DNA of 64,000 bases from Aphrophora alni. Its lineage: Eukaryota; Arthropoda; Insecta; Hemiptera; Aphrophoridae. The DNA is taken from the NCBI GenBank assembly GCA_963513935.1, contig OY740774.1:83228890-83292889 (forward strand), read 5' to 3'. Each line of letters opens with the position of its first letter. The stretch's first letter is position 1. Positions 21,201 through 30,316 of this stretch are shown here, in pieces. Both the position numbers and the translations under genes were made by a program. The notes below the pieces were generated by a model, which was given only the letters and a program-made list of their open reading frames with translations, was not told the origin of the DNA and did not search any database.

Positions 21201-21751
21201 AATTTTGTTGTTATGAGTTTATTATTTATTTCAAAACAAATGATTTCTCGTTTGAAGTCTATTTTTACTTCATGTTTTCTTAAAAAGTCACAACCTAATA
21301 TTATATTTATGTTTAAACCATTTACCACTAAAAAGTTAATTGGAATTATTTCATCGCTAAATTTAGTTTCTATGCAAATTTGCTTCGTAATTGTTTTACT
21401 TCTAGTACCAGTCACACCCATTACAATTAAATTTGATACAGGAAGTTCCATTATAGAATTATTTAAAGTTTTATTTATGTTTAAGTATGTACTTTCATTA
21501 ATGACAGTAATCTCAGATCCTGTATCTATTAAACAACTATATTCACCTTGACCTATTTTAATTTTAATTTCAATAATTTCCCCTTTTACATTACTAGTGT
21601 TAATGTCATTATAATTATCTTCCTTAATTAATTCCTCATTATTTAAAATCATAAGTTCATCATGTAGTGACTTTTTTGCTATTAGTGAAAAACTCTTAAC
21701 CTCACTTTCATTTTTAGGCCTATTTATGTCTTGTGGCAGTAATCCGGCCAT
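18275..21751 (-). CDS. pol: Pol polyprotein of the Ty3/gypsy element (protease, RT, RNase H, integrase)
   Basis: 1158 codons. Protease: CLIDTGSEITVI at about residue 80. RT: SPYSNPLVCVIKKDGSVRLC, STIDLVSGFWQI (motif A), LPFGLNVSTSIF (B) and FAVVYVDDICIAS (YVDD, C). RNase H: LNTDASDVALG with TEKELMSII and RSDHKAL. Integrase: zinc finger HSRYGHIG..CIICQKSK (HHCC), then catalytic VAVDLFGELP, ILSDHGSQF and HPQSNPSERCMRE (D, D, E). The first ATG is 2 nt past the gag stop, in the -1 frame. The pol frame also opens upstream to a slippery heptamer, so a Gag-Pol fusion by -1 frameshift is likely. No break or missing catalytic residue is seen. Confidence 0.95.
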   Translation of the reverse strand: MAGLLPQDINRPKNESEVKSFSLIAKKSLHDELMILNNEELIKEDNYNDINTSNVKGEIIEIKIKIGQGEYSCLIDTGSEITVINESTYLNINKTLNNSIMELPVSNLIVMGVTGTRSKTITKQICIETKFSDEIIPINFLVVNGLNINIILGCDFLRKHEVKIDFKREIICFEINNKLITTKFYNKFNDNRLGALRLCDTGSIFNELENLNGNVIPTQEVLFMHYNKIFDENDNKFSDKDQDWCNKINDVLMNTNLTIEIEKQQLKSLLDKYKSIFSDKPGKIRNFKAKLNINNKEKFINRSYAIPHSKKDLVNKEIEKLIALDIIENSDSPYSNPLVCVIKKDGSVRLCLDARQVNKVIITDREAPEHIDDILQRFEGVKYISTIDLVSGFWQIALEENSRKYVAFNFNGRNLQFKRLPFGLNVSTSIFKKGLTQVLGPEVTEFAVVYVDDICIASKSFKEHLMHLDKIFDRLKRFNVTLKLNKSNLCKNKIKFLGYVISDSGIMPDEDKVKVIQNFPIPKNLKQLQSFLGLCNYYRKFRNNYAQLTSNFKHLLASKTINNKKAWDWQVNDTHTFNEIKEKFLENIILRHPDFNKPFYLNTDASDVALGVVLYQIDSLGDHLVIAFASRSLQDFERKYTITEKELMSIIFGCKKFRNYILGNETIIRSDHKALIFLKNCKLTNGRLLRWMLYLQEYNIKIEYCRGKENVVADVISRINETETLNNDDKNVIKIYKTKLEIQNLDRDKKLRNLFKDIIIKQNLDPNCKNIMDMINLNDEKSEELKEHYTIYKDILFYKKNDTFKYRLYVPESIINLIIDDYHSRYGHIGSNKCYKFLKQIFFAPKFEKKIKQRIRSCIICQKSKVRTQQQQGLMQCNVPNEPLELVAVDLFGELPTSKGGVKYIFVMSDVFSKYIKLYSIKKASAKILSEKIIKNYIKEVGKPKMILSDHGSQFTSQLFYETLGWESIHLRNTSVYHPQSNPSERCMRELGRMFRTYVHDNHKQWAEYVPFIEKCLNYSIHDSTNCIPYELMFKKKCPNFYENLITYPENVKIDFDEKIIIAKNNLKNKAEARAKLHDKNVKPIKYEINDLVLVKNHYLSSCLKSEIKKFFLLYRGPYKVLDIKKENAYVLGEVDSGDKVGTYNVVELKKFYPSMNS

Positions 21752-21753
21752 AT

Positions 21754-23574
21754 CTATTCCTGCCTGGTTCCATTTCCCCTATTATTACTATTTCCATTAA
21801 CATTTCTATTCTCAGAGCCCCTATTTACTGGTGGTGGTGGTCCATTATTACTATTTCCCCTAAAATTACCATTATTGTTACCCCTAAAATTGTTACCTCT
21901 GAAATTACTATTGTTTCCTCTAAAATTATTGTTGTGTCCTCTAAAATTATTATTGTCACTTCTAAAATTATTACTACTTGGTCTATTTTGGTTTGTACTA
22001 TGGTAGTTCATACTATTTTGGTTTTGAAAATTTCTATTTGGTAATTGTGCATTACCCATGTTTGGCCTATTTCTATAGTCTATATAATGACCCCTATTCT
22101 CTATTACATTAGCATGTCTATTAAAATCATTATTAATTATGGATTGGCTTTCCTGCCAATCCATTACTATTTTTTCTAAATTATTAAGGTCAGTTGGTCT
22201 AGCTGCAAGAAGTACTAATTTCAGACCTTCTGGTACATGTTTTACTATGTGTTTAATAAATGAATTTATTGGCATAGGTGGATCTAAATACTGTGTTTTG
22301 TGAAAAGATCTAATGATATAATTGTGTATTTCTTTGACTGGGCCTCGATACATTGGACCTAACATTAGTTTGCTTCTAAAACTTTCCTGTTTTTCTTGAG
22401 ACCAGAATCTATCCAGAAAAGCATTTTTGAACTGATCATAGTTTGACCATTCATCTTTGTGTGCCTCAAACCAAGTATAGGCTTCTTCCTTTAAAAATTT
22501 TTTCATATAACATACCATAATTTCCCAATTATTTTCTCTTATATCTTCCAAAACCTTAAGTGATTCTAAAAATGTTTTCGGGTGAGGCCCTTTTGTTTCA
22601 TTAAAAAACTCTGAAATTAACACATCATTGAATTTCTCATTTAGCCATAGTGTAGGCTTAACGCCATAATTACCGTTCTGTTTTAAATTTTGTAATTCTT
22701 TTGATAATTTACTATCTAATTTATCAATGGCTAAATCCTGTTCATTACATTTAACAACTAGTTTATTTTCTAAAGTTTCAAAATTATTTTTAATGTCACT
22801 TCCTATTTTGGATTCAAAGGTTAATTGTTTATCTATCTGTCCTAGTGAAAAGTCATCAATTACAGCCCTAATTTCTTCATCAGATTTAGCTATTGTATTA
22901 AGAGTTTCAGTTTTAAAATTATCTATTTCTGTCTTAGTTTCTAATTTCAAATTTAAATTTTGTTTTTCTACGTTATTCTTAAAATCTATGCTGTCCTTTA
23001 ACAAATTATCAAATTTACCATTAAATTCTTCTCTAAATTCTAATTTATCTTTTTCAAGTTTAGCATTTTGATTGTCAAACTTATTGTTAAGTGTTTCTAA
23101 GGCTAATTTATTCTCTTCCTTCATTTGTTCAAATTTAACATCAAAGTTTTCTAATCTATCATTTATTTCAACCTTATTTGAATTTATTTCTTCTTTTAAT
23201 TGTCTAAAATTAATCTCACATTTCTCAGATTGATTATTCATAGCTACCTTCATTTCTTTAAAATTATTTTCAAATTTTTCAAATTTATTGTCACTATCTA
23301 ATTTATTTAATTTCATATCGTCTCTTATTTGTTTAAAGTTACTTTCAGATTTTACATTCATTTCTACATTATTTAATTTCATATCATCTTTAAGTTCTAC
23401 TCTTAATTGTTTAAAATTACTCGTTAGTAATCCTACCAGATCATTTAATGATATTGGTTTTTCATCTTTAGGTGACTTAACCTGTTCTAATATATTTGTC
23501 TCTGCCATGCTTTCTACCTCGGTAAAACTAACTCCTAAACCGGATTCGTCTAAGTTATTTTCATCGGTTTCCAT
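21754..23574 (-). CDS. gag: Gag protein of the Ty3/gypsy element
   Basis: 606 codons from ATG at 23574. Residues ~55-310 are a long, highly charged heptad-like region (for example KLNKLDSDNKFEKFENNFKE), predicted coiled coil. Residues ~330-480 resemble the retrotransposon capsid domain (PKTFLESLKVLEDI, WFEAHKDEWSNYDQFKNAFL, DRFWSQEKQESFRSKL). The C-terminal ~80 residues are Asn/Gly/Arg-rich with repeated NNFRG units. The usual Cys-His zinc knuckle of nucleocapsid is absent, so RNA binding may rest on the basic FRGNN repeats. The stop (TAG) lies just before the pol ATG. Confidence 0.85.
   Translation of the reverse strand: METDENNLDESGLGVSFTEVESMAETNILEQVKSPKDEKPISLNDLVGLLTSNFKQLRVELKDDMKLNNVEMNVKSESNFKQIRDDMKLNKLDSDNKFEKFENNFKEMKVAMNNQSEKCEINFRQLKEEINSNKVEINDRLENFDVKFEQMKEENKLALETLNNKFDNQNAKLEKDKLEFREEFNGKFDNLLKDSIDFKNNVEKQNLNLKLETKTEIDNFKTETLNTIAKSDEEIRAVIDDFSLGQIDKQLTFESKIGSDIKNNFETLENKLVVKCNEQDLAIDKLDSKLSKELQNLKQNGNYGVKPTLWLNEKFNDVLISEFFNETKGPHPKTFLESLKVLEDIRENNWEIMVCYMKKFLKEEAYTWFEAHKDEWSNYDQFKNAFLDRFWSQEKQESFRSKLMLGPMYRGPVKEIHNYIIRSFHKTQYLDPPMPINSFIKHIVKHVPEGLKLVLLAARPTDLNNLEKIVMDWQESQSIINNDFNRHANVIENRGHYIDYRNRPNMGNAQLPNRNFQNQNSMNYHSTNQNRPSSNNFRSDNNNFRGHNNNFRGNNSNFRGNNFRGNNNGNFRGNSNNGPPPPVNRGSENRNVNGNSNNRGNGTRQE
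21772..21778 (-). promoter_or_regulatory. Probable -1 ribosomal frameshift heptamer between gag and pol
   Basis: GGGAAAT, read as G GGA AAT in the gag frame, has the X XXY YYZ form of -1 slippery sites. It lies 15 nt upstream of the gag stop. The -1 (pol) frame becomes open exactly here: three stops (TAATAATAG) precede it in that frame, after which it runs without a stop into pol. A short possible downstream stem, GGCAG with CTGCC, is visible but weak. Confidence 0.65.
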
Positions 23575-23724
23575 CTTAAATTGTATTAATTATAAATTCT
23601 CAATTATGATCTTTTTATATTCTCCAATTATCTCTTTATGTAAATTTACTTTAATTTTCATTTTAGAAATGTGTATAACCCTGTACCACGCTACTTTTGT
23701 AACTGCTTTTCGGATTCGAGGACC

Positions 23725-23736
23725 AAACGGGCGCCA
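23725..23736 (-). promoter_or_regulatory. Primer-binding site of the LTR element
   Basis: In sense orientation TGGCGCCCGTTT starts 3 bases after the 5' LTR. The first 8 bases match the tRNA-Lys-type primer sites of many gypsy elements; the following bases differ, so the primer tRNA is uncertain. Confidence 0.7.
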
Positions 23737-23739
23737 TTT

Positions 23740-24603
23740 TATAACGTTTATTAAGTGCTTTTAGAGCTTTTTATCAAATTTTAAGTAACTTACCTAATTG
23801 TAAGTCTGCGTTCTTACAATTCTACATTTAAATTTACTATTTTAATTATCCTAAGGGGCAGGATTGCAATCTCAAATCGTACTTACAGTTACTAGCATAG
23901 CATGGCACATGGTTAACACAAATTATTTTAGCCAGACATAATTAAAACAAGAAACCTTCCCTTTATTGTATTATTCAAAAACAAAGACATTATTATCCAA
24001 ATAAAAACATCATTAGCATACAATTATGTGAAATATAGAAAATATACATGTGCAAGTTATTGTTCAAAAATCAAAGTTCTTAAAATGTTCCCAATTAAAT
24101 CGTTGAAATTATATTCTCAAGTATTTTACACCTTACTCACGAGTAACCATTGTCCATAACTTTGAGTCCTTCTAACTTCATTATTAACGGAGATTTTCCA
24201 TCTTGGACTGAAAACGAGTCTGTCCAGCCAACTTCTATTACGACTATATCGTGCAGGATCCTGACAAAGACTCTTAGCAACGCTTTCTTCTTCCTTGTTA
24301 GAAAGACGCTCTCCGAAGGCATCATGGGATATTCTTCCCTGGCGAAGCTAACGCTCGCTGACTCATGGAAAGTTTTTCCAGGTCTCATATTTCCTTTATT
24401 CATGTCTGTTAATTTTTATCGGCGCGCACATTTCGAAATTTAAACTTTCAATATTATATTGTGACATTGTTTAAGAACACTTTACACTTTCTATTTATAT
24501 ATAATAATTATTCTGAATATTATTACTACATTAATATTACTTGTACTTTATTTAAACTTAATATTTATTATTTATTTTGGTTGGAAGATGTCCCATGCTT
24601 ACA
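23740..24603 (-). repeat. 5' LTR
   Basis: 864 bp, same length as the 3' LTR and with no difference that I could see by eye. It should carry the element promoter; no specific core motif is claimed. Confidence 0.9.
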
Positions 24604-25990
24604 GAAGTGATTGCTGCTTTACCTTGGTTACTCAGTTCCTGGATGATATACCTTTTTCCTTTTTTTATTATGTCACTTCTAGCAATAGTTAAAGGTTCCA
24701 TTATTTAATACTCTATAAAAATGTTGAATAAAAAAAATTCTCTTATTGATAGATTATTTGTGAGTTCAATTGTGTTCCTTTGTGATGCGCTTTCATTAGT
24801 ATAGGCCTTCCAGTAATCAATATAATAATATTGACACGTATTATTGAATAAAGGGTGAATTCTCAATTTTCTATTAAACACAATGGAAATAACTTCACTT
24901 TTCTTTGAGTTATAATTTTGAAATCAGGTTTTTTAAATTTTATTTCGCTGTTTAAATAAAACTAAAACAGGGACCGTATGTCTTCAGTGATGCTTGTTGA
25001 TATTAAGTCGTCACATTTGAAGTGGGATAAGTGGAGACACCACTAAGGCTATTTACTGCCTTAATTCTTGTAATTTCCTCTGATCTACACAAATCAATAA
25101 AAAACTTGTTTTTATCTCGTGAGAAGGACAACTAAATATAAATATCATATCTGTTTATTTCATAACCAATATCATTATGACTGTTTTCTCATTTAATCAA
25201 TTCGCATTATATCCACCTCTCGTTGCCGTATTATTCTATCTTTTTAGGTCTTGTTTGAAAACCAAGCCAGGCTTATAAAATCAAGTTGTCCACGAAAAAT
25301 CGTGTTGAGCTCAAAAAATCTAGACAAGAAAGAAAAATAGAACCGAGCTCAATAACTTGATAGCTGTTGTCCGAAACTTGAGCTCTTATGTACTCGCACA
25401 TTCCTAGTCCACACATTTAGTCTGTAAAGCACTGCACATACAATGGACATCTGTACAAAAACCTTCTTTTTTTTGCATTTAAACCACTATATTCTCAAAA
25501 AAACTCTTACATCGATTTTTTGACCCATCATTACTTTTCCTATACTATGTATATTTTTGGCATGAGGGTTGGTGGTGATTCCATCACTCGGTGGACAATC
25601 CACCGCAATTAATCTATCGATCTCTTGACCTGAAGCAACTGATATGGTTTCTAGCTAAAAATGCATAGATAAAAGGCTGGATGAAATGGAATGGGAGAGG
25701 TTTACCTATCTCGGAAGGAGAGGATGAACTTCTGAAAAATCCAGGACACAAATATGCACTGGTTCACTCGACAATGTTACTAGCCAATTGAGCGGACTAA
25801 AGATGATGAGAATTAATCCCACTATTGCCCAACAAAGGGAGGTTGTCAAAACCAAACTCTGGGAAAATGGTGAGCAATAGGACCCTAACAAGTGGCGAAG
25901 TGGCAAGGAAAAGAAAAGAGGAAGTAAGAGCCGGGAATCACTTTAGGGCCTGATGGGTGTTTCGCCCTCTGCTAAGGGCCCTTCAAAGAA
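24604..25990. other. Intronic sequence, no gene recognised
   Basis: AT-rich. Parts of 25560-25990 have higher GC and may belong to the LINE relic that follows, but no motif was recognised. Confidence 0.35.
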
Positions 25991-26460
25991 AGGCAGAAGA
26001 GAAACTTTAGATTCTGACGTAAGAAAACTCACTGTCGTTTAGACTACAAGGGTGTTTCTTAGGACACACCCTAAGCTTCCGAAGCAGTCCTCCGATCAAA
26101 TCTGAGAGATGCTTGTTTAGCATAACCGTACTCTTAAGGTACAGGAATGGAAGTACTTTCAGCAAAGGAAGACCCAAAGGCTTTGCTTAAACATGATATG
26201 ACATTACTCACAGAACATGGACACTTTAGGAAGCATCTGTTAACACTCTGAATCATCAATAGTGATCCCGTTTATAGGCTATGTAAATAGTCTGAAGAGA
26301 CTGCTAAAAATGTTGTCCTAGAATGTGAAATCTTTAGGCTACGAGAAGGGCTTCACAACCAGGTGATGATTCTAATGCTAGCATCGATAACTCCTAAGCC
26401 TTATTTAAGACAAAGGCATTGGCTTGCCTTGTTAGTAGATCCTTGGAGTATACAATAACC
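25990..26460 (+). pseudogene. LINE 3' relic: region after RNase H with Cys-rich tail
   Basis: In broken frames the + strand reads 'LLTEHGHFRKHLLTL', then 'SDPVYRLCK' and 'EETAKNVVLECEIFRLREGL'. This matches the C-terminal signature D-P-x-C-R-x-C, E-E-T-A-x-H-V-L-x-E-C of Jockey/R1-type LINEs. One Cys is lost and stops interrupt it, so it is dead. Its 5' extent is uncertain. Confidence 0.65.
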
Positions 26461-27016
26461 CTAGGTTGATGTACAAGGATCTTGAGTTCTCTTAGCCCAA
26501 TAATTTAATCTATGTATGTTTTGGAAAGTAAAAAACTATTGTTAGAATATTGCTAAAACCTAAATATTTTTATTGTAAAAAAACATTGAAAATTATAAAT
26601 ATTTATAAATTGAAATGTCATTTCTAAAAGATATGATATCTTCATGAATGGTCAAACATTTCACAAGTATTGTACAAAACACTAAAACTGAAATATATTG
26701 AATTATAATTTATTAGTCAACACCTAAATATATGGTTACAAAATTTATAATGAAGGCCCATTTGTACTGAACTCTATTGACATCATTATGCGATGAAGGA
26801 ATATAGCACATGGCTCTCTGACAAGTGCCTCAACAATGGCTGAAAATATGACTAAAAGTAATATAAGGTGTGTACATCAAATAGCAATAAAATTGTTGAT
26901 GTATATTTTTCTTTATTTACCTTTTCCTTTCTGGATATCTCTCGTATGATCAGTTTTAGTCTGTTGGGCTTTGCTAGCCAGCCAAATTTTTATATTTGTT
27001 ATTATTTTGTTTCTAG

Positions 27017-27210
27017 ACGACACCAGTTCCAACCACCAATAACACAGCAACAGACTTGTTAGGGCTATCATCCCCACCTGCACCTTCAAACACTGGAGTT
27101 CTGGTTGATGTGCTTGGTGATATTTATTCTTCATCTAATATAACTTCCACTACAAATAATATAGGATCACAGCCGCCAACCTCTGCACAGAATAGTTACA
27201 ATCCTAAGAA
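27017..27210 (+). CDS. AP-2alpha: Alpha-adaptin, exon: hinge
   Basis: Acceptor TTCTAG, donor GTAAGT, starts phase 0 and ends after 2 bases of a codon. It encodes a Thr/Ser/Pro/Asn-rich low-complexity hinge with DLLGLSSPPAP and VLVDVLGDIYSS, typical of the segment between trunk and ear. The hinge is poorly conserved in sequence but the DLLGL and LVDV motifs are shared by animal alpha-adaptins. Reading joins the next exon as Lys-Phe-Val-Cys. Confidence 0.93.
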
Positions 27211-27789
27211 GTAAGTACATCTAATTATCTTTCAATGTTTGTTTAGTTTATTACAAATTTTTTTTTATATACTAGATGTTAGCAGTTGAGCAATAAAGAG
27301 AAACTGTTTGTTGATTTATCAAACGTTTTGAAAAACTTGGAATGTTTATATTTCTAGACAAATAAAAACCATTAGAGTAAATTAAAACTATTAATAACTC
27401 TTAAATACTTGTATCATTTCACATTTTTAGATCTCAGAGTTGGGTTAGTAATTGGTTCATTATGTGACGTGAGCGACATATGACATCAGGGACTTGCAAT
27501 CTTGTAATACAATCTTGTATTACAATCGTATATATTTGAAACCTCGTATAGACAGACAGTGTTTCTAAATCGGTTAGTGTTATAGAATAACAATTAAACT
27601 ATTTGTATGACTGAAAAATGCTAAATATTTGAAAAATAAGCTAAATTAAATAAACATTTTAAAATTTATAAATAATAAGTATATTTTTTGATAAAAAAGA
27701 AAGAATATGTTTCCCCCAAAAGTTAAAACATATTAGATTCAGTGTTGTGTGTTAGTGCGCCGATTTATTTGCCAGGTTAACCCTAATTG

Positions 27790-28600
27790 GCATATAGTTT
27801 AACGTTCATTCCATTAATTACTGGAAGTAATTTTCTATGAATGTTCCACGCTCTTACTTTGGTTTCAACTTAGGGGAGAAGTTGAAACTGCATGGTGTTG
27901 GATCTGTATGAAGGATGTGGGAATATTTTCTTTGCTAGAAATTCTTTAATTTAAAACTCTGTATAAGCTTGTGCAGCACCTAATTAACTCCAATATCTTT
28001 TTGAACTTGATGGACCCGTTTTCGAAGTCATTCCAAGATATCTTTATAGAATGCATAATTAACTGTCTATCCTGAAGGTAAACATTCTTTGTGAACAATA
28101 CCACATTAGTCGAAAAAATAATGACAAACATCGTTTTCACCATGGTGAAGGAAAATTTTTCATGTGCCAGTTACCATTTTATCTCTGGATTGTACGTGAA
28201 CTCTCATGATTTCTCTCCAATGAGATATTATGACTTGATCTAAGAAATTTGGCTCTATTTCAATTCTATCCAGAAATTCTGAAAAGTTTCCAACCAGTTA
28301 GGTGTTGTCTCGATAGGCAAGTGTTTGGGCACTAGCTTTTGCACAAGTTTTCACATAAGCAAAGAGAATTCTGTAAACTGTATTTTTATCCAAGCTCTAT
28401 TTGAGGTTCTCTCACCATCACAGCCTGCACCACTTCTCTGGTGGTGGATTTTGATTATTTGTTGACAGCTTGGTTTTCCAGAATGAGGTTCGTTTTCAAC
28501 ATTTTCTCGGCCTTATTTGAAAACTTTGTGCCACTTAAAACGATAGTTCTCAATATAGTAGTATCTTCTTAAGCGTTAACTTTTGAATCAAATGTCTCGG
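27790..28600 (-). pseudogene. mariner-family transposase relic
   Basis: The - strand, in broken frames, follows mariner transposase from N to C: FKWHKVFK and GRENVENEPHSGKPS (DNA-binding end), KLVPKHLP, 'FLDQVI', VKTMFVIIFSTNVV (around the second Asp), and near the end 'KEFLAKKIFPHPSY'. Many stops and frameshifts. It lies in the intron between the hinge exon and the first ear exon. Confidence 0.75.
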
Positions 28601-28892
28601 TAGATTTTTATAGTTTCACACAAATTTAAATATCATACTGTTATTTGATATTTTCCTGCATTTTAAACATTATAACGTTATAAAACACGAATAACAATAT
28701 CTCACGATTGACTCAATCGATCCAGTTGAAACAAGTATATAACTTGGAGCCAATGCAGATATACATCAATGAGATATTGCGTTGCCAAGTCGAACATAGG
28801 AAAATCAGTAGGCTACAATTAGTTTTAGGAGAAGCCAAATATTAGAACTATATTACTTCTTGTTGTAATTCATTTATGTATTTTCTGTGCAG

Positions 28893-29022
28893 GTTCGTAT
28901 GTAAAAACAATGGAGTTCTGTTTGAAAATGATCTGATACAAATAGGAGTAAAATGTGAATTCCGACAAAATTTGGGTAGACTAGGACTATTCTATGGCAA
29001 CAAAACCTCATTTCCTTTGCAG
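28893..29022 (+). CDS. AP-2alpha: Alpha-adaptin, exon: start of the ear
   Basis: Acceptor TGCAG, donor GTAATT; one base completes the split Lys codon and the end is phase 0. It encodes [20 protein letters not shown] and [19 protein letters not shown], the first strands of the immunoglobulin-like sandwich subdomain of the ear, which binds accessory proteins of endocytosis. Confidence 0.96.
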
Positions 29023-29279
29023 GTAATTTTTATTAATTTGGATCATTTTACTTATGAAAAGTATAATATTTTGTTTGTTTCGATATTTATTATTTTACTT
29101 TCTGATATTTACTTACCATTAGAATATTACAGGGGTGGTCATATGTAGGCCAACAATTGAAATAAGTCATTTTTCATACTTTTATAAACAATTCTGTTTT
29201 TTTTTTTTTGTTTTTTTTGTTTTACATTTCTAAGTTTAACAACAGATTATCTTTAATTGCAAAATAACATGATCTGAGA

Positions 29280-29720
29280 GACAATTTAACTCCGTAGAAA
29301 TTCAATATAACTGCCATCATGTTTGACACAATCTTGTCGTCTCTCTTGAACAGAGCTTCACACATAACGTCAAAGATCTTTGTCATTGTGGTTTTCATAA
29401 AACATGTTGGTAATGAATTGTTTCATATTGGTTAGTCTGCTTGGCTTAAAAGAAAAACTCTCCTAACAAACCCCCAAAAGAAAACAATATATAGGTGTCA
29501 ATCCATCAGGTGAACGTGGAGGCCATCGATGGGACCACAATGACCAATTCAGTATTTCTCGGACAGAATTCTCTGTTAACGAAATTTCCCAAAACTGAAA
29601 ACACCAGTTTCGGTCTTCCCCCAACAAACCATGAACAAATCTTGGGCGATACAGTTTAAAACGGATACAATGTTGCAGTTTCTGTAGAGATATTATGAAG
29701 ATTTCAAGCTTAATCAAAGC
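29280..29720 (-). pseudogene. Tc1/mariner-superfamily transposase relic (IS630-like)
   Basis: The - strand carries 'LNWSLWSHRWPPRSPDGLTP' followed by 'YCFLLG', a decayed form of the W-P-x-R-S-P-D-L-T-P-x-D-F-F-L-W-G motif found around the third catalytic acid in this insect family. Downstream, 'CVKHDGSYIEF' resembles its C-terminal end. Only the 3' third is recognisable. Confidence 0.7.
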
Positions 29721-30177
29721 TCTGTGATTTTTTTAGGGATTTTTGTAAAAACTTCAGTAACCAACAAATAATTCTTACTTACTATGAATAGTTTCAGCAT
29801 TCTCATACTTTCAGTATTCCTTCAAGATTCACTTTTGTTTCTCAAATCTTAAATTTCCAGCCATTTAAGAAGCCTTGAACTAACTGTAATATGTAAATAG
29901 GGTTAGAAATATGACCAATCATCAATAAATGAATAAAAACAATTAATTGTATGAGGAACATATGATAAGATAACATTGATACATTAGTTTTAACTGTTAA
30001 CGTACATAAGAGCACTTGTGAATAATGATAATTGCAACGGTGCAAAAATATCAAACACCTCTACTATGGTTCTCGGTATTTTAAATCTTAGAAATATTTT
30101 TTTATTATTTTCTGAATGTTGTTAGTTTGTGGGATGTGTTTAAATTATAACTAAAATTATTTTTGTTTTAAATACAG

Positions 30178-30316
30178 AATTTTGCAGCAACTTTGCAAAA
30201 CCCCAACGATTGGACAAACAAGTTAAACATGCAGATTAAACCTGTAGAACCTGTATTAGAGGCTGGTGCTCAAATACAACAGATGGTGAATGCGGAATGT
30301 GTCGAGGACTACATTG
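30178..30316 (+). CDS. AP-2alpha: Alpha-adaptin, exon: ear sandwich subdomain
   Basis: Acceptor TACAG, donor GTGAGC; phase 0 start, one base left at the end. It encodes NFAATLQNPNDWTNKLNMQI and KPVEPVLEAGAQIQQMVNAE, then CVEDYI, matching the sandwich part of the alpha ear (the 'P-V-x-x-G-A-Q-x-Q-Q' segment is conserved). Confidence 0.96.

Larger units (their letters stand above)
14289..24603 (-). mobile_element. LTR retrotransposon, Ty3/gypsy type, complete
   Basis: A 10.3 kb element on the - strand, inside the long alpha-adaptin intron and opposite in orientation to the gene. Order in sense direction: 5' LTR (23740-24603), primer-binding site, gag (23574-21754), pol with protease, reverse transcriptase, RNase H, integrase (21751-18275), a 3.1 kb non-coding spacer, purine tract, 3' LTR (14289-15152). 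There is no env-like ORF. The LTRs are equal in length, and I see no difference between them by eye, so insertion is recent. Both ORFs are open, so the copy may be intact. Exact ends are uncertain by a few bases. A 4-base ACAG lies outside the left end and next to the right end but is not a clean target duplication. Confidence 0.95.

Noticed and set aside
14285..24607. ACAG as target-site duplication of the LTR element
   Set aside because: It would require ends that disagree with the position of the primer-binding site and purine tract; the exact boundary needs other copies.
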